In this document: positions 21,483-33,800 of the stretch, in pieces
Numbering within the stretch: position 1 is the first letter of the stretch
Layout of the letters: every line of letters begins with the position of its first letter
NCBI GenBank assembly: GCA_021030905.1
Contig: JAGFMI010000014.1
Coordinates: 682,001-746,000 of the forward strand
DNA: 64,000 bases
Reading direction: 5' to 3'
Origin: Pyrenula massariospora
Lineage: Eukaryota > Ascomycota > Eurotiomycetes > Pyrenulales > Pyrenulaceae
Translations under genes and position numbers: made by a program
The notes under the pieces: generated by a model
Database searches by the model: none
The model's input: only the letters and a program-made list of their open reading frames with translations
What the model was told of the DNA's origin: nothing

Positions 21483-23254
21483 CTACTCCTTCAACACATT
21501 CGAGACCGAGGCGGAGACTTCTACCTCTCCATTCTTGGTGAGACCCAATCCGAAATCGCGCACAACCTCCAGATCATCCACCGTCGTCTTGTACAATTCC
21601 ATGTCGAATTGACGGACATAGCTTGCAATTGTCATGTACAGCACGATGTACGACAGGCTACTTCATCAGCATATGCTCTTCTGAAAGAGGCGCTGCAAAC
21701 TCACTTCATGCCCAAACAGGCCCGACTTCCGCGCGTGAACGAGACCATGTGCTTGGTAAGTCGGTCCGAGTTACCTCCCTCCTCCATCCAGCGCTCAGGC
21801 TTGAACGAGTATGAGTCTGGGAAGATGTTCTCATCATGGTGGACAAGGTATGTAGACATGCTCATGGGTGTCTATTTGGCCTGTCAGTCAACTATTATTG
21901 ATGGTGGATGCAAGAACCTACTCCTTTCGGAATAGCATATTCCTCGTATTGCAGCACCTCTGTCGGAGCACACCGGGGCAGGCGAATGATCAGCCCGTAC
22001 GAGAGACGGAGACATTCATACACAACGCCCGTCTGCTAAAGTCAGTCATTGTATCCAAAATCTGGAGTAAGAGGTGTTTCACCAGGTACGGCAACTGTTC
22101 TAGCTGTGTCCAGGTAGCTGTGCTGATGGGTGTTGGTAGGATTGTCTTGAGCTCTTCGCGCAGCTTATCGCGCAGAGCTGGCTGGTCAGCGAGATAGAAG
22201 GCAGCTATCGTCAGCGAGCGACTGATCGACTCTGTTCCAGCTTGAAGAATGACACCAGTCTCATGAGCAACGCGCATGAAAGTTCTCTCTTCAGGCGGTA
22301 GAGCGGGATCCGTCAGGCTCTTGAAAATGGTTTCCCTCTTGACTCGTTTTCCGGCGGGATTGGTCTCAGCTGCCATACCCCTCGCAGCCATATCGAAAAT
22401 CGACTTCATAAAGTTGAGCAAGCTCGCCTTTCCAGGCTGAAGCTTGACAATCAACCACGGAGGAATCATCCGCATCGTCTTTCCGACAAACGGGAAGAAG
22501 CGGTTGATATGGATCATGTTCGAGGTCTCAGTGATCGAATGGCGAATGTCCCCGCGGAAATCTTTGTCGTCAAGAAAGTTCCAGCTCTCGCCAAAGGAAT
22601 ACTGTGTGATGACATCCGAGGCGAGCGCGGAAAAGGCATCGTCCAAGCGCATAATTGATCCATCTTGGCTTGCCCACGCGAAGCGTTGCATCAGTTTTTG
22701 CACCTTTTCTTCGATCACCGGAGACAATTCGTTGACGGATTTCTTGGAGAAATACGCATTCAGAATGTTTCGACGGTAACGGTGATGCTCATGATCTACA
22801 GTGGCCACCATAGATCCGGGTACAGAATAAGCCTTGAGAAACTGCGCATCTTTATCGCGCTTTCTAACGCCTGAGGCGTAGATCTCATCATAGAAGTAGG
22901 GGTCTTTGATATGCACCTCACGCGGATTGATTCGAACAATAGGTCCTAAAGTCATGAATTAGGATCAGCTTTCTCACCATCAAATTTAGCTAGTGAGTCA
23001 CCATATTTCTCATGCATCTTCTTGATCTGGAAAAGAAACAGTCCACCTTTGTATACATCCCAGTAGAATTCATAGAGGTAAGACACAGCTGCAATTTTAG
23101 GTCCAGGAATCTTCCTTAGAGGATGGAGGTAGAGGCGGTAGAACGCCTGGAGGACAGAGTATAGAACTACTCCGCCAAAGGCGAGCGGTACCCAAAAAGA
23201 CTTCACCACCCTCCAAGCATCCTCAATGGGACGGAAGGAAATTTCATCCGCCAT
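21483..23254 (-). CDS. Cytochrome P450 monooxygenase (trichodiene-oxygenase-like)
   Basis: A 522-residue microsomal P450, likely oxidising the PKS-NRPS product. Five exons: 23254-23002, 22945-22083, 22032-21922, 21871-21705 and 21657-21483, with introns of 47-56 bp, all phase-consistent. An N-terminal membrane anchor (about residues 18-40) is followed by HPLRKIPGPK. The I-helix oxygen-binding motif is AGTES, the K-helix ExxR is ECLR, the PERF-type motif is FKPERW, and the heme-cysteine loop is FTRGSRACLG, with Cys as the iron ligand. The segment GPIVRINPREVHIKDPYFYD is typical of the TRI4-like group found in many fungal clusters. The intron at 22,082 ends TAGCAG, so two acceptors 3 nt apart are possible; I used the second. 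A TATAAAT box lies 51-57 bp upstream of the ATG, and the shared motif lies 163-176 bp upstream. Confidence 0.92.
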
Positions 23255-24747
23255 CGTCAGAAAGATCAATTGAAGAGGTTGAACATGAAAAGACCCCCAA
23301 ATGGATTTATAGCTCAGCTAGTTGGTCACTGAGTTTTAGTCATTTCAACCACCACGGGCAGTTTGGTCTCGGCCTATCTTCAGCTGCACATCCTTGGTTC
23401 CACGTGTTCAGCCGGTGAGGTAATGCAGGGCCCCGTAGAAGTAAACATGGTGCTCCAAATGGCCCTGTTCTCAAAGCGTCTGAAAAAAGCCGCGTGGGAT
23501 GCATGGATGTGCTATCCATGCTACAAACGCATGCAACAATAAGCATTTGTGCTACTGTGATAGGAGGAAGTCCGTATAAGCTCATATGCATTGTAATCAG
23601 GGTCCCGTCATCATTGTACAAGGGAGTAAGCCAGGCAGGTATTGGTCGATCGCACGGCTCGGGCTAACTCAAGTATCCCAAAATATAACTTTTCTGTCAT
23701 GATACTTATTAGTCTCCGTTCGCCACGAGGTTGCCCTTTCAATGGTCCGTGCATGATGCCGGGATTGCAGTACTGTGAGTCGCGTACTCAACACGATTAA
23801 GCCGACCTCGGCGCGACTCACAAAATACCCGATTGGGTATACCCTTTCGCCCCATGAGCATAGTAGACTTTGAATCGCAGATATTTGACGGTTTAGGAAT
23901 ATGACTAAACAATTGAATTCGCTGTTGTAATAGTTGGGGGCTTCGTATTGCCTCGTATGGTGATCTATCCAGTCCAAGCGCATATTCTTTAAAAAAAAGA
24001 CCACTACTCAGCCGCGTCGATCGGTAGAGTGCGATTTTTCGTATTTGTTTGCTTTGTTAGATATCCGGTCTCCTCAATTGCCTCAGCTAACTCAGACCCG
24101 ATTGGCTGACTCCCACAGGGGCGAGTTCGTTCGCCCTGGGGTCTAAGGCAGGAACCGATGTATCTGCGAAATTTTCGTTCGCGACTACACAGCCTATTCT
24201 TACATACGATCTTCAGCGTTGTACTTTCGTTTACTTTGAAATACAAAGATTTTAGGTGAGACTATTGTATATCTCAATCCTAAAGGAGAATTATACTTTC
24301 ACAAGGGTTCGTGCCTCAGATTCCAGGACGACAGAGATGAGAAGTACGCGAAGTGTTCAAAATGGGTTGGTGTACGGTCTGAGTAGGCTGAGACAAATCC
24401 TTGAGCCTGAATTGAAAGTTGTGTCGTCTAAAATGCTGACGGCTGAACACTATTCTACGGCTAGTTATTGGGCAGATATGCCGCATGGTAATGCTGACGC
24501 CAAAAGAAACGCCACGATGATAGATTGGTAAACGTGCTTTGTTGCTAGGCTGACAGGTCGGATGCTCTACCGGCAAGGGGAAGTGGCAATAGTTTTGGAT
24601 TGACGGATGTCTTATATGTAGCTGGAGTACGTCACAATTGAATTCTCAGTGTATAGGTTGCACGTATTTTCTCTAAGAAAAAATTACTCACAGAAAGAAA
24701 TCCTATTCAGTACAGTGACTGACAATTCACTGGACATCTTATGTACA
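23255..24747. promoter_or_regulatory. Bidirectional promoter region, P450 / PKS-NRPS
   Basis: 1,493 bp separate the divergent P450 and PKS-NRPS start codons. On the P450 side are TATAAAT (23,305-23,311, minus), an E-box CACGTG at 23,401-23,406 and the shared cluster motif at 23,417-23,430. On the PKS side are GGTAATGC at 24,487-24,494, which is the core of the shared motif but in the opposite orientation to the gene, a TATAGG at 24,652-24,657, and an ATG at 24,741 that is out of frame with the main start. The open frames scattered through the region do not look like genes. Confidence 0.55.
23417..23430 (-). promoter_or_regulatory. Shared cluster motif, P450 copy
   Basis: GAGGTAATGCAGGG on the plus strand, identical over 14 bp to the copy upstream of the MFS gene and in the same orientation to its gene. 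It lies 163-176 bp upstream of the P450 start codon and about 106 bp upstream of its TATAAAT box. Confidence 0.7.
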
Positions 24748-24842
24748 ATGTCTACCAATCATACTCTACCACAACCTATTGCCATTGTGGGTTCTGCTTG
24801 CAGATTCCCTGGCCAGTCTACCTCACCATCAAAGCTACATGA
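24741..24842 (+). promoter_or_regulatory. Overlapping upstream ORF at the PKS-NRPS start
   Basis: The leader ends ATGTACAATG: an out-of-frame ATG at 24,741 precedes the main ATG (24,748) by 7 nt. It opens a 33-codon frame that ends inside the KS coding region. The main start has A at -3 and the upstream one does not, so leaky scanning would favour the main start. A regulatory effect is inference. Confidence 0.4.
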
Positions 24843-27800
24843 ACTTCTTCGACAGCCCAGAGATGTGCGTCGAGAGTTCGACCCAGAGGTTCTGAATCTG
24901 AAAAGATTCTATGACTCGAATCCTGACGCTCCGGGATCGACCAACGTAAAGCCCAAAGGTTATCTTCTAGCCGATGATACTAGAACCTTTGATGCATCGT
25001 TCTTTAATATCAGCCCTTACGAGGCTGAAAGTATGGATCCTCAGCTACGTGTCATGCTGGAGACTGTGTACGAAGCCTTTGAGAGCGCTGGCTACACACT
25101 TGACCAAATGCGAGGATCCAAGACGTCCGTTCACGTTGGCGTCATGACCAGCGACTACTACGATATTCTGACTCGGGATCCTGAGACGGTTCCCCTATAC
25201 GCAGGTACCGGTGTTACTCGCAGTATTCTATCAAACCGCATTTCATATACGTTCGACCTGCACGGTCCATCAGTCACACTCGACACCGCCTGCTCTAGCT
25301 CCCTGGTTGCGCTACATCAGGCAGCTCAGGGACTTCAGACAGGCGATGCTACTTGCGCCGTAGTCTGCGGTGTCAACTTGATCTTTGACCCTATGTTGTA
25401 TGTCATGCTGTCCAAACTTCACATGTTGTCCCCCGACTCTCAGTCGCGCATGTGGAATAAGACAGTAAACGGCTACGCAAGAGGCGAAGGCTCTGGTTGT
25501 GTTGTGCTGAAGCCACTCGACCAGGCGATTCGCGATGGTGACTCCATTGAAGGAATCATTCGAGGATCAGGAGTCAACTCTGACGGACAGAGTATGGGAT
25601 TGACTATGCCTACCGTCAAAGCGCAGGCCGCTCTGATTCGAGATGTGTATCAACGCGCTGGGCTGGACCCCATTAAGGATCGATGCCAGTACTTCGAATG
25701 CCACGGAACAGGAACACCCGTGGGAGATCCGGTGGAGTCGCGCGCCATCTACGAAGCCATGATTCAGGGCGGAGAAACCTCGGGCTTGGAGCCGAAAGAC
25801 CCGCTATATGTTGGATCGATCAAAACCATCATCGGTCATTTGGAAGGAGGTGCTGGTTTGGCTGGTGTCATAAAGGCACTTCTGTCAATCAAGCACAAGA
25901 CGATCTTTCCCAACCTTTTATTCGATGAATTGAATCCTGCAATCAGACCGTACTATGATGGGTTCAAGGTGCCGACCTCTCCTACTCCCTGGCCTGAGCT
26001 ACCTGCTGGCACTCCTCGGCGTGTCAGTGTCAACAGCTTCGGTTTTGGAGGCACTAACGCGCATGCCATCATCGAGAACTATGAGCCAGAGAAAGCTTCT
26101 GCAACCCCAGCGGGTGCTCAAGACTCCGAAGCTACTTTGAGCCCCTTTACTCTCTCGGCAAACATCGCGTCTTCCCTGCTTGGAAATGCACAATCGCTGC
26201 TTAACTATTTAAACGAGAAGCCGTCCGTCGATCTGACTGATCTGAGCTGGGCCCTCCAGAGCAAGCGATCTGCCCATCGCGTGAGGACATTCTTCACCGC
26301 GCAATCCCGCGAGGCTCTGAGTCAGAGTTTGGAGAAGTTCATCGCGCAGCACCGCAAGTCCACCGGTAAGGACGAGATCGGCATTCGCGCTCGACCTGTG
26401 GATCCGCAGAAGAAGCCGCGCACCTTGGGCATCTTCACTGGACAGGGTGCTCAATGGCCTACTATGGGCCGCGGTCTTCTGAGCAAGTCTCCTACATTCC
26501 GCCACGTCATCGAGCAGTGCGATGAAATTCTCAGGGCTTTGCCAGACGGCCCAGAGTGGTCTTTGATTGAAGAATTATCAAAAGACGCTGCGACCTCTCG
26601 TGTGGCCGAAGCAGCCGTCTCGCAGCCAATTTGCACCGCCGTCCAGCTAGGACTCGTCGAGGTGCTCAGCGAGAGCGGTGTTCGCTTCGATACTGTCGTC
26701 GGCCATTCTTCCGGTGAGATCACTGCAGCATACGCTTGTGGGATTATCAACGCTGCAGCTGCCCTCCAGATTGCCTACTACCGTGGCAAGTGCGCTCATA
26801 TGGCTCGCGGTGCTAACGGTCAGACTGGTGGTATGTTGGCGGTAGGTATCGACTACGACTCAGCCGATATGTTCTGCAAGCAGCCTGAGTATCAGGGCCG
26901 CCTCTGTGTCGCAGCAAGCAACGCGCCGCAGAGCGTCACCCTTTCAGGTGATCTCGATGCTGTGCAGCAGGCTAAGACGCATTTCGATCAAAAAGGAACC
27001 TTTGCACGTCAGCTCAAGGTCGACACTGCATATCACTCTCATCACATGAACCGATGCGCAGAGACTTACCTTAAGTCTATGGAAGCGTGCAAGATTGCTG
27101 TCTTCCCCCCAAAGGACGACTGCTTGTGGGTTTCCAGCGTTCGCGGAGATGCCGCGCTTTTTGGAGATGACCTTGAGTCCTTGAAGGGGCCATATTGGGT
27201 CAAGAACATGGTCCAGACAGTCCTCTTCTGTCCGGCAATCCAGTCTGCTGTTCGCCTCAGTGGTTCCTACGACCTGTCCGTCGAAGTTGGTCCTAACCCA
27301 ACTCTTCGAGGACCAACGCAGCAGACTCTAGAGCATGCCCATGGCGGTGCTCCACCGCACATTGGCACTCTCAAGCGCGACGCAAAGGATGTTGAGTCAC
27401 TTGGAGAGACCATGGGAACTATTTGGTGCCACCTTGGCCCTGCCTACGTCAACTTCAATGGTTTCCGACAGGCTTTCGTCTCCGGCAAACCTAAGACCGT
27501 CAGGTTGCTGAAGGATCTTCCCGTGTACGCCTGGGACCATGACCGCGTCTACTGGTCAGAATCTCGCATATCCCAGAACTACCGAAAGAGGGATGACATC
27601 CGCCACCCGCTACTTGGACGCCGTGTCCCGGACGACACCGACCAGATTATGCGCTGGCGCAATGTCCTCAAGATTGCCGACCTGCCTTGGACTCAGGGCC
27701 ATGTTGTCTCGGGAGAGGTATTGCTTCCTGGAACATCGTATATCGCCATGTCCTGCGAAGCTGCTAAATACATCGCCGGAGAAAGGACCATTCGTCGCAT

Positions 27801-30800
27801 TGAGATGGAAGACATCAAGATCCGTCGTCCGGTGATTGTACCTGATTCCCGCGAGGGTCTTGAGACCACTTTTACTGTGCATTTGGAAGACTCTAAGGAT
27901 GTCAATTGTATCACTGGAGATTTCTCTTATCACTTCTCTGACACGCGTCTCGCATCCATGGTCCATGCCGGTGACGGCAAGATTGTCGTCTATCTTGGGG
28001 AGGCGAATGACCACGAGCTGCCTGCTTTCCAACCCACCGGATTGACCCTCTACCCCATCGACAGTGACACATCTTACGACGTCATTGCGCAGAATGGCTT
28101 CATGTACACTGGTCCTTTCCGCCGTCTCGAAGACATTCAGCGCAAGCTCAACTACTCTGTTGCCGAGGCTGAGTGGTCACTCGACGAGCTCAGTGGAGGT
28201 CATACCCTTCACCCAGCAGTCATGGACGTCAGCTGGCAGAATCTATTCACTGCTTCCGCAGACCCAAGAGCCGGAAAGCTTCCAACTGCCATTCTGCCGG
28301 TCGGCATCAAACGAGTGACAGTCAACCCCAATCTTACCTTGGGTAAGGACACGCTCAGGACAAGGAACGAGTCATTCATCACTGCTCGCAAAGGCGTTGC
28401 TATCGTCGGCGATGTACACATCTACGACGCAGCCTCTGGAAACGCGGCGGTGCAGATGGAATCCGTGGCTCTCGAGCCCATTGCGCCGCCTTCGGAAGAT
28501 CAGGACCGGAGAATGTTCTTCGATACCATCTACAAGACGGATCCTTCGCTTCGATTGGTGGAGCCGACCCATGACCATGAAGAGGGTCAGAAGGTGAAGG
28601 AGCTGTCTTCCGACATTGAAAGAGTGTGCCTGGTCTACGTGCAGCACGTGCTGAGAGAGTTGAAGCCCGAAGAGAAACCCAGCTTGGAATGGTTCCACAA
28701 GCGCCTGATTACAGCCTTCGAGAACTATGTCAAGTCGACTCGCGAAGGCCGTCACCCAGTGGCGCAAAGAGCCTGGCTCAACGACTCGCCTGACATCTTG
28801 GAGACAATCTATGCTAAATGGCCCGGCGTCGTGGACCTTGAAGTCGTTCGCGTTTGTGGAGAAAATATGCTCGGCACTTTGAGAAAGACGACTTCCCTCT
28901 TAGAATTGATGATGGAGGGCGATCTATCAACCCGCCTATACAGCGATGGTTGCGGTCTCGCTCAAGCCAATCATGGCATGACCCACGTCCTTGAACAAAT
29001 CTCCCACAAGTTCCCGCTGGCAAAATACGTAGAAATTGGAGCCGGTACTGGATCGACAGTAAGTTTTGCTGCTTTGCTCTTCATCTTTTGTCTCTTGGTA
29101 AGTACTGATTACATCGGCAGACCAACACCATCTTGTCGACTGTTGGCAACGCATTCCAATCGTATACCTTCACGGATATTTCGCCAGCTTTCTTCGGTGA
29201 TGCCGCGACACGCTTCAGCAATTCTAGAAGCAAGATGATCTTCAAGACTTTGGATGCGGAGAAGGACGTCACTTCTCAAGGCTTCGAAAAGCAAGCTTAT
29301 GACGTTGTCGTTGCTTCCAATGTGCTCCACGCCACAGCGCAATTGACAAAGACTCTGGAGAATGCACGTTCGCTGTTGAAGCCAGGCGGTTTCTTGCTCC
29401 TCATCGAAATCACAGGTATTGAGATCATCCGAACCACATTCTGCGTGGGAGGTCTTCCTGGATGGTGGCTTGGTGCAGACGAGGGACGAGACCTGCACCC
29501 TGGAATGTCCACTGAGCAATGGGACAGCAAGCTCCAGGAGACGGGCTTCTCTGGAGTCGATCTGGTTTTCCATGACATTCCTGACGCCAAGCAGCACACC
29601 ATGTCTTTCATTGCCAGCCAAGCTGTTGACAGTACTGTCCAGCTACTGCGCGAGCCTCTTGAAAGTCTCGCTGAAGGAGCTGAACTGAAGTCCCTCCTTG
29701 TGGTCGGTGGAAAGACTCTTCCCATCTCAAAGGCAGTCAACGCCCTCAAGCGTCTTTTGGGCCCGGCCTACAGCAGTCGCATGACGATCGCAAGCGATGT
29801 CGAGGCGGTTGATTTCTCCCGCGTGGGCAGTCGCGCGGATGTCATCTGCCTTCAAGAGCTAGATGGTTCTTTGTTCGCACAAGAGATGATTCCCAAGAGA
29901 TTGAAGGCCCTACAGAACATGGTCGTCGCAGCCCGAAATGTTCTCTGGGTGACAACTGGAAGGAGAACAGAAAACCCTCATGCGAACATGATGGTGGGTA
30001 TGGCACGAGCCATCAGCAAGGAGTTGCCGCATGTCAAGATGCAATTCTTGGATCTTGATTCGACTGCCAGCCCGACATCAGTGGCTCGAACCACGCTCGA
30101 GACCATCTTGCGCATGCACATCCTCACATCCCACGATCACGACAACAACCCACTATTGTGGCCACAAGAGCCAGAGCTCCTCGTGGAAGGTTCTGACACG
30201 CTCATCCCACGCTTGCGACCGGATAAGCTGCTCAATGATCGGTACAATGCCAAGTTCCGAGTTGTAAGCAAGTCAGTGAACAGCTCTGATGCTTCTATCA
30301 GCTTCACTCGTCAACGAGAAAAGTTGGCTTTGATGGAGTCTGTATCAGAGTCGCACGCAGACCGCAGCGAACTCGCAAGCATAAGAGTCCAGTATTCTCT
30401 CTTCGTTCCTAGCGAGAAGAGAGACCAAATCTGCCTCAGCATTGGTCGACTGATCTCCTTAAACACACCTGTCGTAGCTGTTTCAGAGAAGAACACTTCC
30501 GTCATCAACGTGCCCCAGGAGAACGTCGCTTCGATCGATGAGAAGGACTGCAACCCCGCTATCCTCGAAAGCATCGTCAACCAGATCGCAATGATTGGTC
30601 TATTTAGCTCGATTGGGAACGGAGGCTCTGCGCTCTTGCACAACCCAACAGCAAGCGTAGCTACAGCTTTCACTGCCGAAGCACGCAAGCATGGGGTAAA
30701 ACCATTATGTGCGTCCTCGCAAAGTCCCGTTCCCCAAGGCTGGATCAACATTCACCCACAAAGTCCGGCTCGTGTTCTCAGAAACCTGCTGCCGCAAGAC

Positions 30801-33800
30801 ATTAAAATCTACCTCGATGCTTCGGCCACCTTGAGCTTGAAGTCGGCATCCATTGCGTCTGCGCTGCCCACAGGCTGTAGATTGTACCAATGGGATAGCT
30901 CCTTGATCCAACGCGGCTTGTTCTCCGCTTCCAGCATCAAGAGGGCCATCGAGGAGGCTTATAGAGGTCGACCGGAACAGTCCAATTCCGTGCACTCTGA
31001 TATCGATGTGCTCAATATTGAAGAAACTGCAAGCACCGACGCATCGATTCTAGACCGCACCCACATCGTCAACTGGGAATCGACACGCCCACTGAAGTTG
31101 ATCGTCCAGCCCCCAGACACGACTGTCCTCTTCGACAGCTCAAAGACCCATCTCATGATCGGCATGGCGGGCGGTCTTGGTCTTTCTGTCTGCGGATGGG
31201 CACTGCAGCACGGTATCAAGGAGATGGTCATCACCAGCCGAAAGCCGAACATCAACCCAGACTGGCTGTTACAAGCACGAAACCAGGGTGCGAGGATCCG
31301 TTTACGATCTCTCGACGCCTCAGACCGCACATCGCTCGAGACTCTTATCTCAAATGTTCGCGAAACCTTGCCTCCTCTCGGCGGTGTTTGCAACGCCGCA
31401 ATGGTATTGTCGGACAAGCTGTTTGTTGATATGGATGTGGGTGCCATGTCCGACACATTCAAGCCCAAGATCGACGTTTCGAAGTACCTTGATGAGATTC
31501 TGGCGGAGACTCCTCTGGATTACTTCGTTATGTTCTCTTCTGCTCTCTCCCTCATTGGTGGCCAAGGCTCGTCAAACTACCATGCCGCCAATCTCTACAT
31601 GGCTGGGCTTGCCGCTCAACGTCGACAGAGCGGACGACCGGCTTCAGTCATCCACATCGGATACGTCACCGACGTTGGATATTTCATGCGCGTCGATCAG
31701 AGCTCTCGCGACTACATCGGCAGAATGCAAATCGTACCCCTCTCAGAAACCGATGTTCATCACGCCTTCGCAGAAGCCCTCAGAGCGGGCAAGCCTGGTA
31801 GCGAGCGTTCCTGCGAGATTGGTCTAGGTATCGAGCCGCTCGATGCCATGGAAGAGGATCAAGAGCCGGTATGGGCAGCAGATCCACTCTTCGCGCATTT
31901 CCTTCCATCTACCAACAGCCATGACAAGACCGATGGCGCCCAATTTGGCCGCGATGACATCAGGAAGCTCATTCAGGACGCCGAGACCGAGACTGAAGTT
32001 GTCGAGATTGTGCAGGAAGCCCTTTGCGCCAAGATCGAGACAATGCTGCAGCTACCCACCGGCAGCGTCGATGCCGATGCACTGCTTACGGAGCTGGGCA
32101 TCGATTCTCTTGTCGCTGTGGAGATCCGCGCATGGTTCTCCAAGAAGGTAGGCATCGATGTCCCAGTTGTGAAGATTTTGGGCAGAAGCTCGTTGCTCCA
32201 AATCTGCCAGGACGCAACGGAAGAGATCAACGCGACAAAGGCGGAGAGGGCCCCAAGGACACCCGAATCTGAGCCAGAGACGTCTAGTGACTCTCAAAAT
32301 GTGTCAGACAGCAGTGATGCAGAGGCTCCGCGGTCGGGAACAGTTAGCCCGCCAACCACAGAGGGCGAGTCGGTGGATCTTAGCCACGAGATAGTCGAGA
32401 CGGTTCGTAAAACAGCGCAAGAAGAGCAAAAGATTGACTCTAAAGCTGTTGCAGAGCCCACAGAGCCAGTCCCAGACTTTTATCAAAGTCTAATCCACTC
32501 GGGACCAATGTCTGCCGCCCAATCCCGAATCTACGTCCTCAACTATCTCATGAACGACCCCACGGCTTACAGCTTGATGATCCGATACGACATCGCGGAC
32601 AACCTCGATGTCAAACGACTTGAAAACGCACTTACGACCACAATGCAGCACCATGAATGCCTTCGGACCTGCTACTTCACTCGCGAGGAGGACGATCAAC
32701 CTACGCAAGGTCTTTTGCCATTCCCAGTCCGTCGCTTCAAGCATGTCCCAAATGCCACTGAAAAGGACATCGCTGTGGAGCTTCATGCCGTCCGTACCAA
32801 GGTGTGGGATATCGAGCACGGCGAGACGTTGAACCTGACCGTCTTGTCCCGCGATGCTCGAACGCACATCTTGATCTTGGGCTATCACCACATCATTCTG
32901 GACGCCTCGGGTATGCGACGCTTCATCGAAGACCTAAACTCTGCCTACAACAGACGAACCCTCAAAACGCTGGGCGGAACTTGCATCGATTTCGCTGCCA
33001 CAGAGCAAGAGCGTCTGCGATCAGGCGCATTAGACAAGAACTTCCAGTACTGGCGGGAACGATTCACTCCTCTTCCCGACTTGCTTCCGCTTCTCCCGAT
33101 GGCGAAGACCACAGTCCGTCCAGAGACCAAGCAGATTGTCAGTGTCCATGCTTCGCGCGAGATTGATGAGGACTCGGTGGTAAAAGTCAAGCAAATGTGC
33201 CAGGTCCTCGGCGTTACGGCTTTCCAATTCCACCTGGCGGTCGTCCAGGTCTTACTTGCCCAACTTCTGGGTCTTGACGACCTATGCATCGGTGTCGCTG
33301 ATGCCAATCGTCCGGATACCGACTTCATGGATACGGTTGGTTTCTTCTTGAACCTATTGCCCGCTCGCTTCCACCTCCCTGCTGGCACCACGTTTGCGCA
33401 GGTTGCCCAGAACACAGCTCGCCAGATGGGCGCCGCATTCGAGAATTCCGTGCCGTTTGACATGCTGTTGGACCAACTGAACATCGCTCGCTCTTCAACT
33501 CACACACCGTTGTTCCAGGTCTTGGTGAACTACAGACTGGCAATGACACAGAGCATACCGTTCGGCAACAGCCACCTCCATATTGTCGATGGAGAAGAAG
33601 GCCGAAATCCCTACGATATCACCTTTAGCTTCTTGGAGTCGCACTCCAAGGGGCTCGGAATCACGATGGATTGCTCGGATTCGCTTTACGACGTTGCTGG
33701 TATCAAAAGCGTCCTGGACATGTATCTTGACCTCCTGAAAGGAATTTTGCGCAACATCAACGTTCCGGTCAATGATTGCCAGGTCTACAACACAGAAGCC

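Noticed and set aside
24649-24747. N-terminal extension of the PKS-NRPS upstream of 24,748
   Set aside because: The extended frame starts at GTG and has no ATG before 24,748. The KS begins normally right after the chosen ATG.
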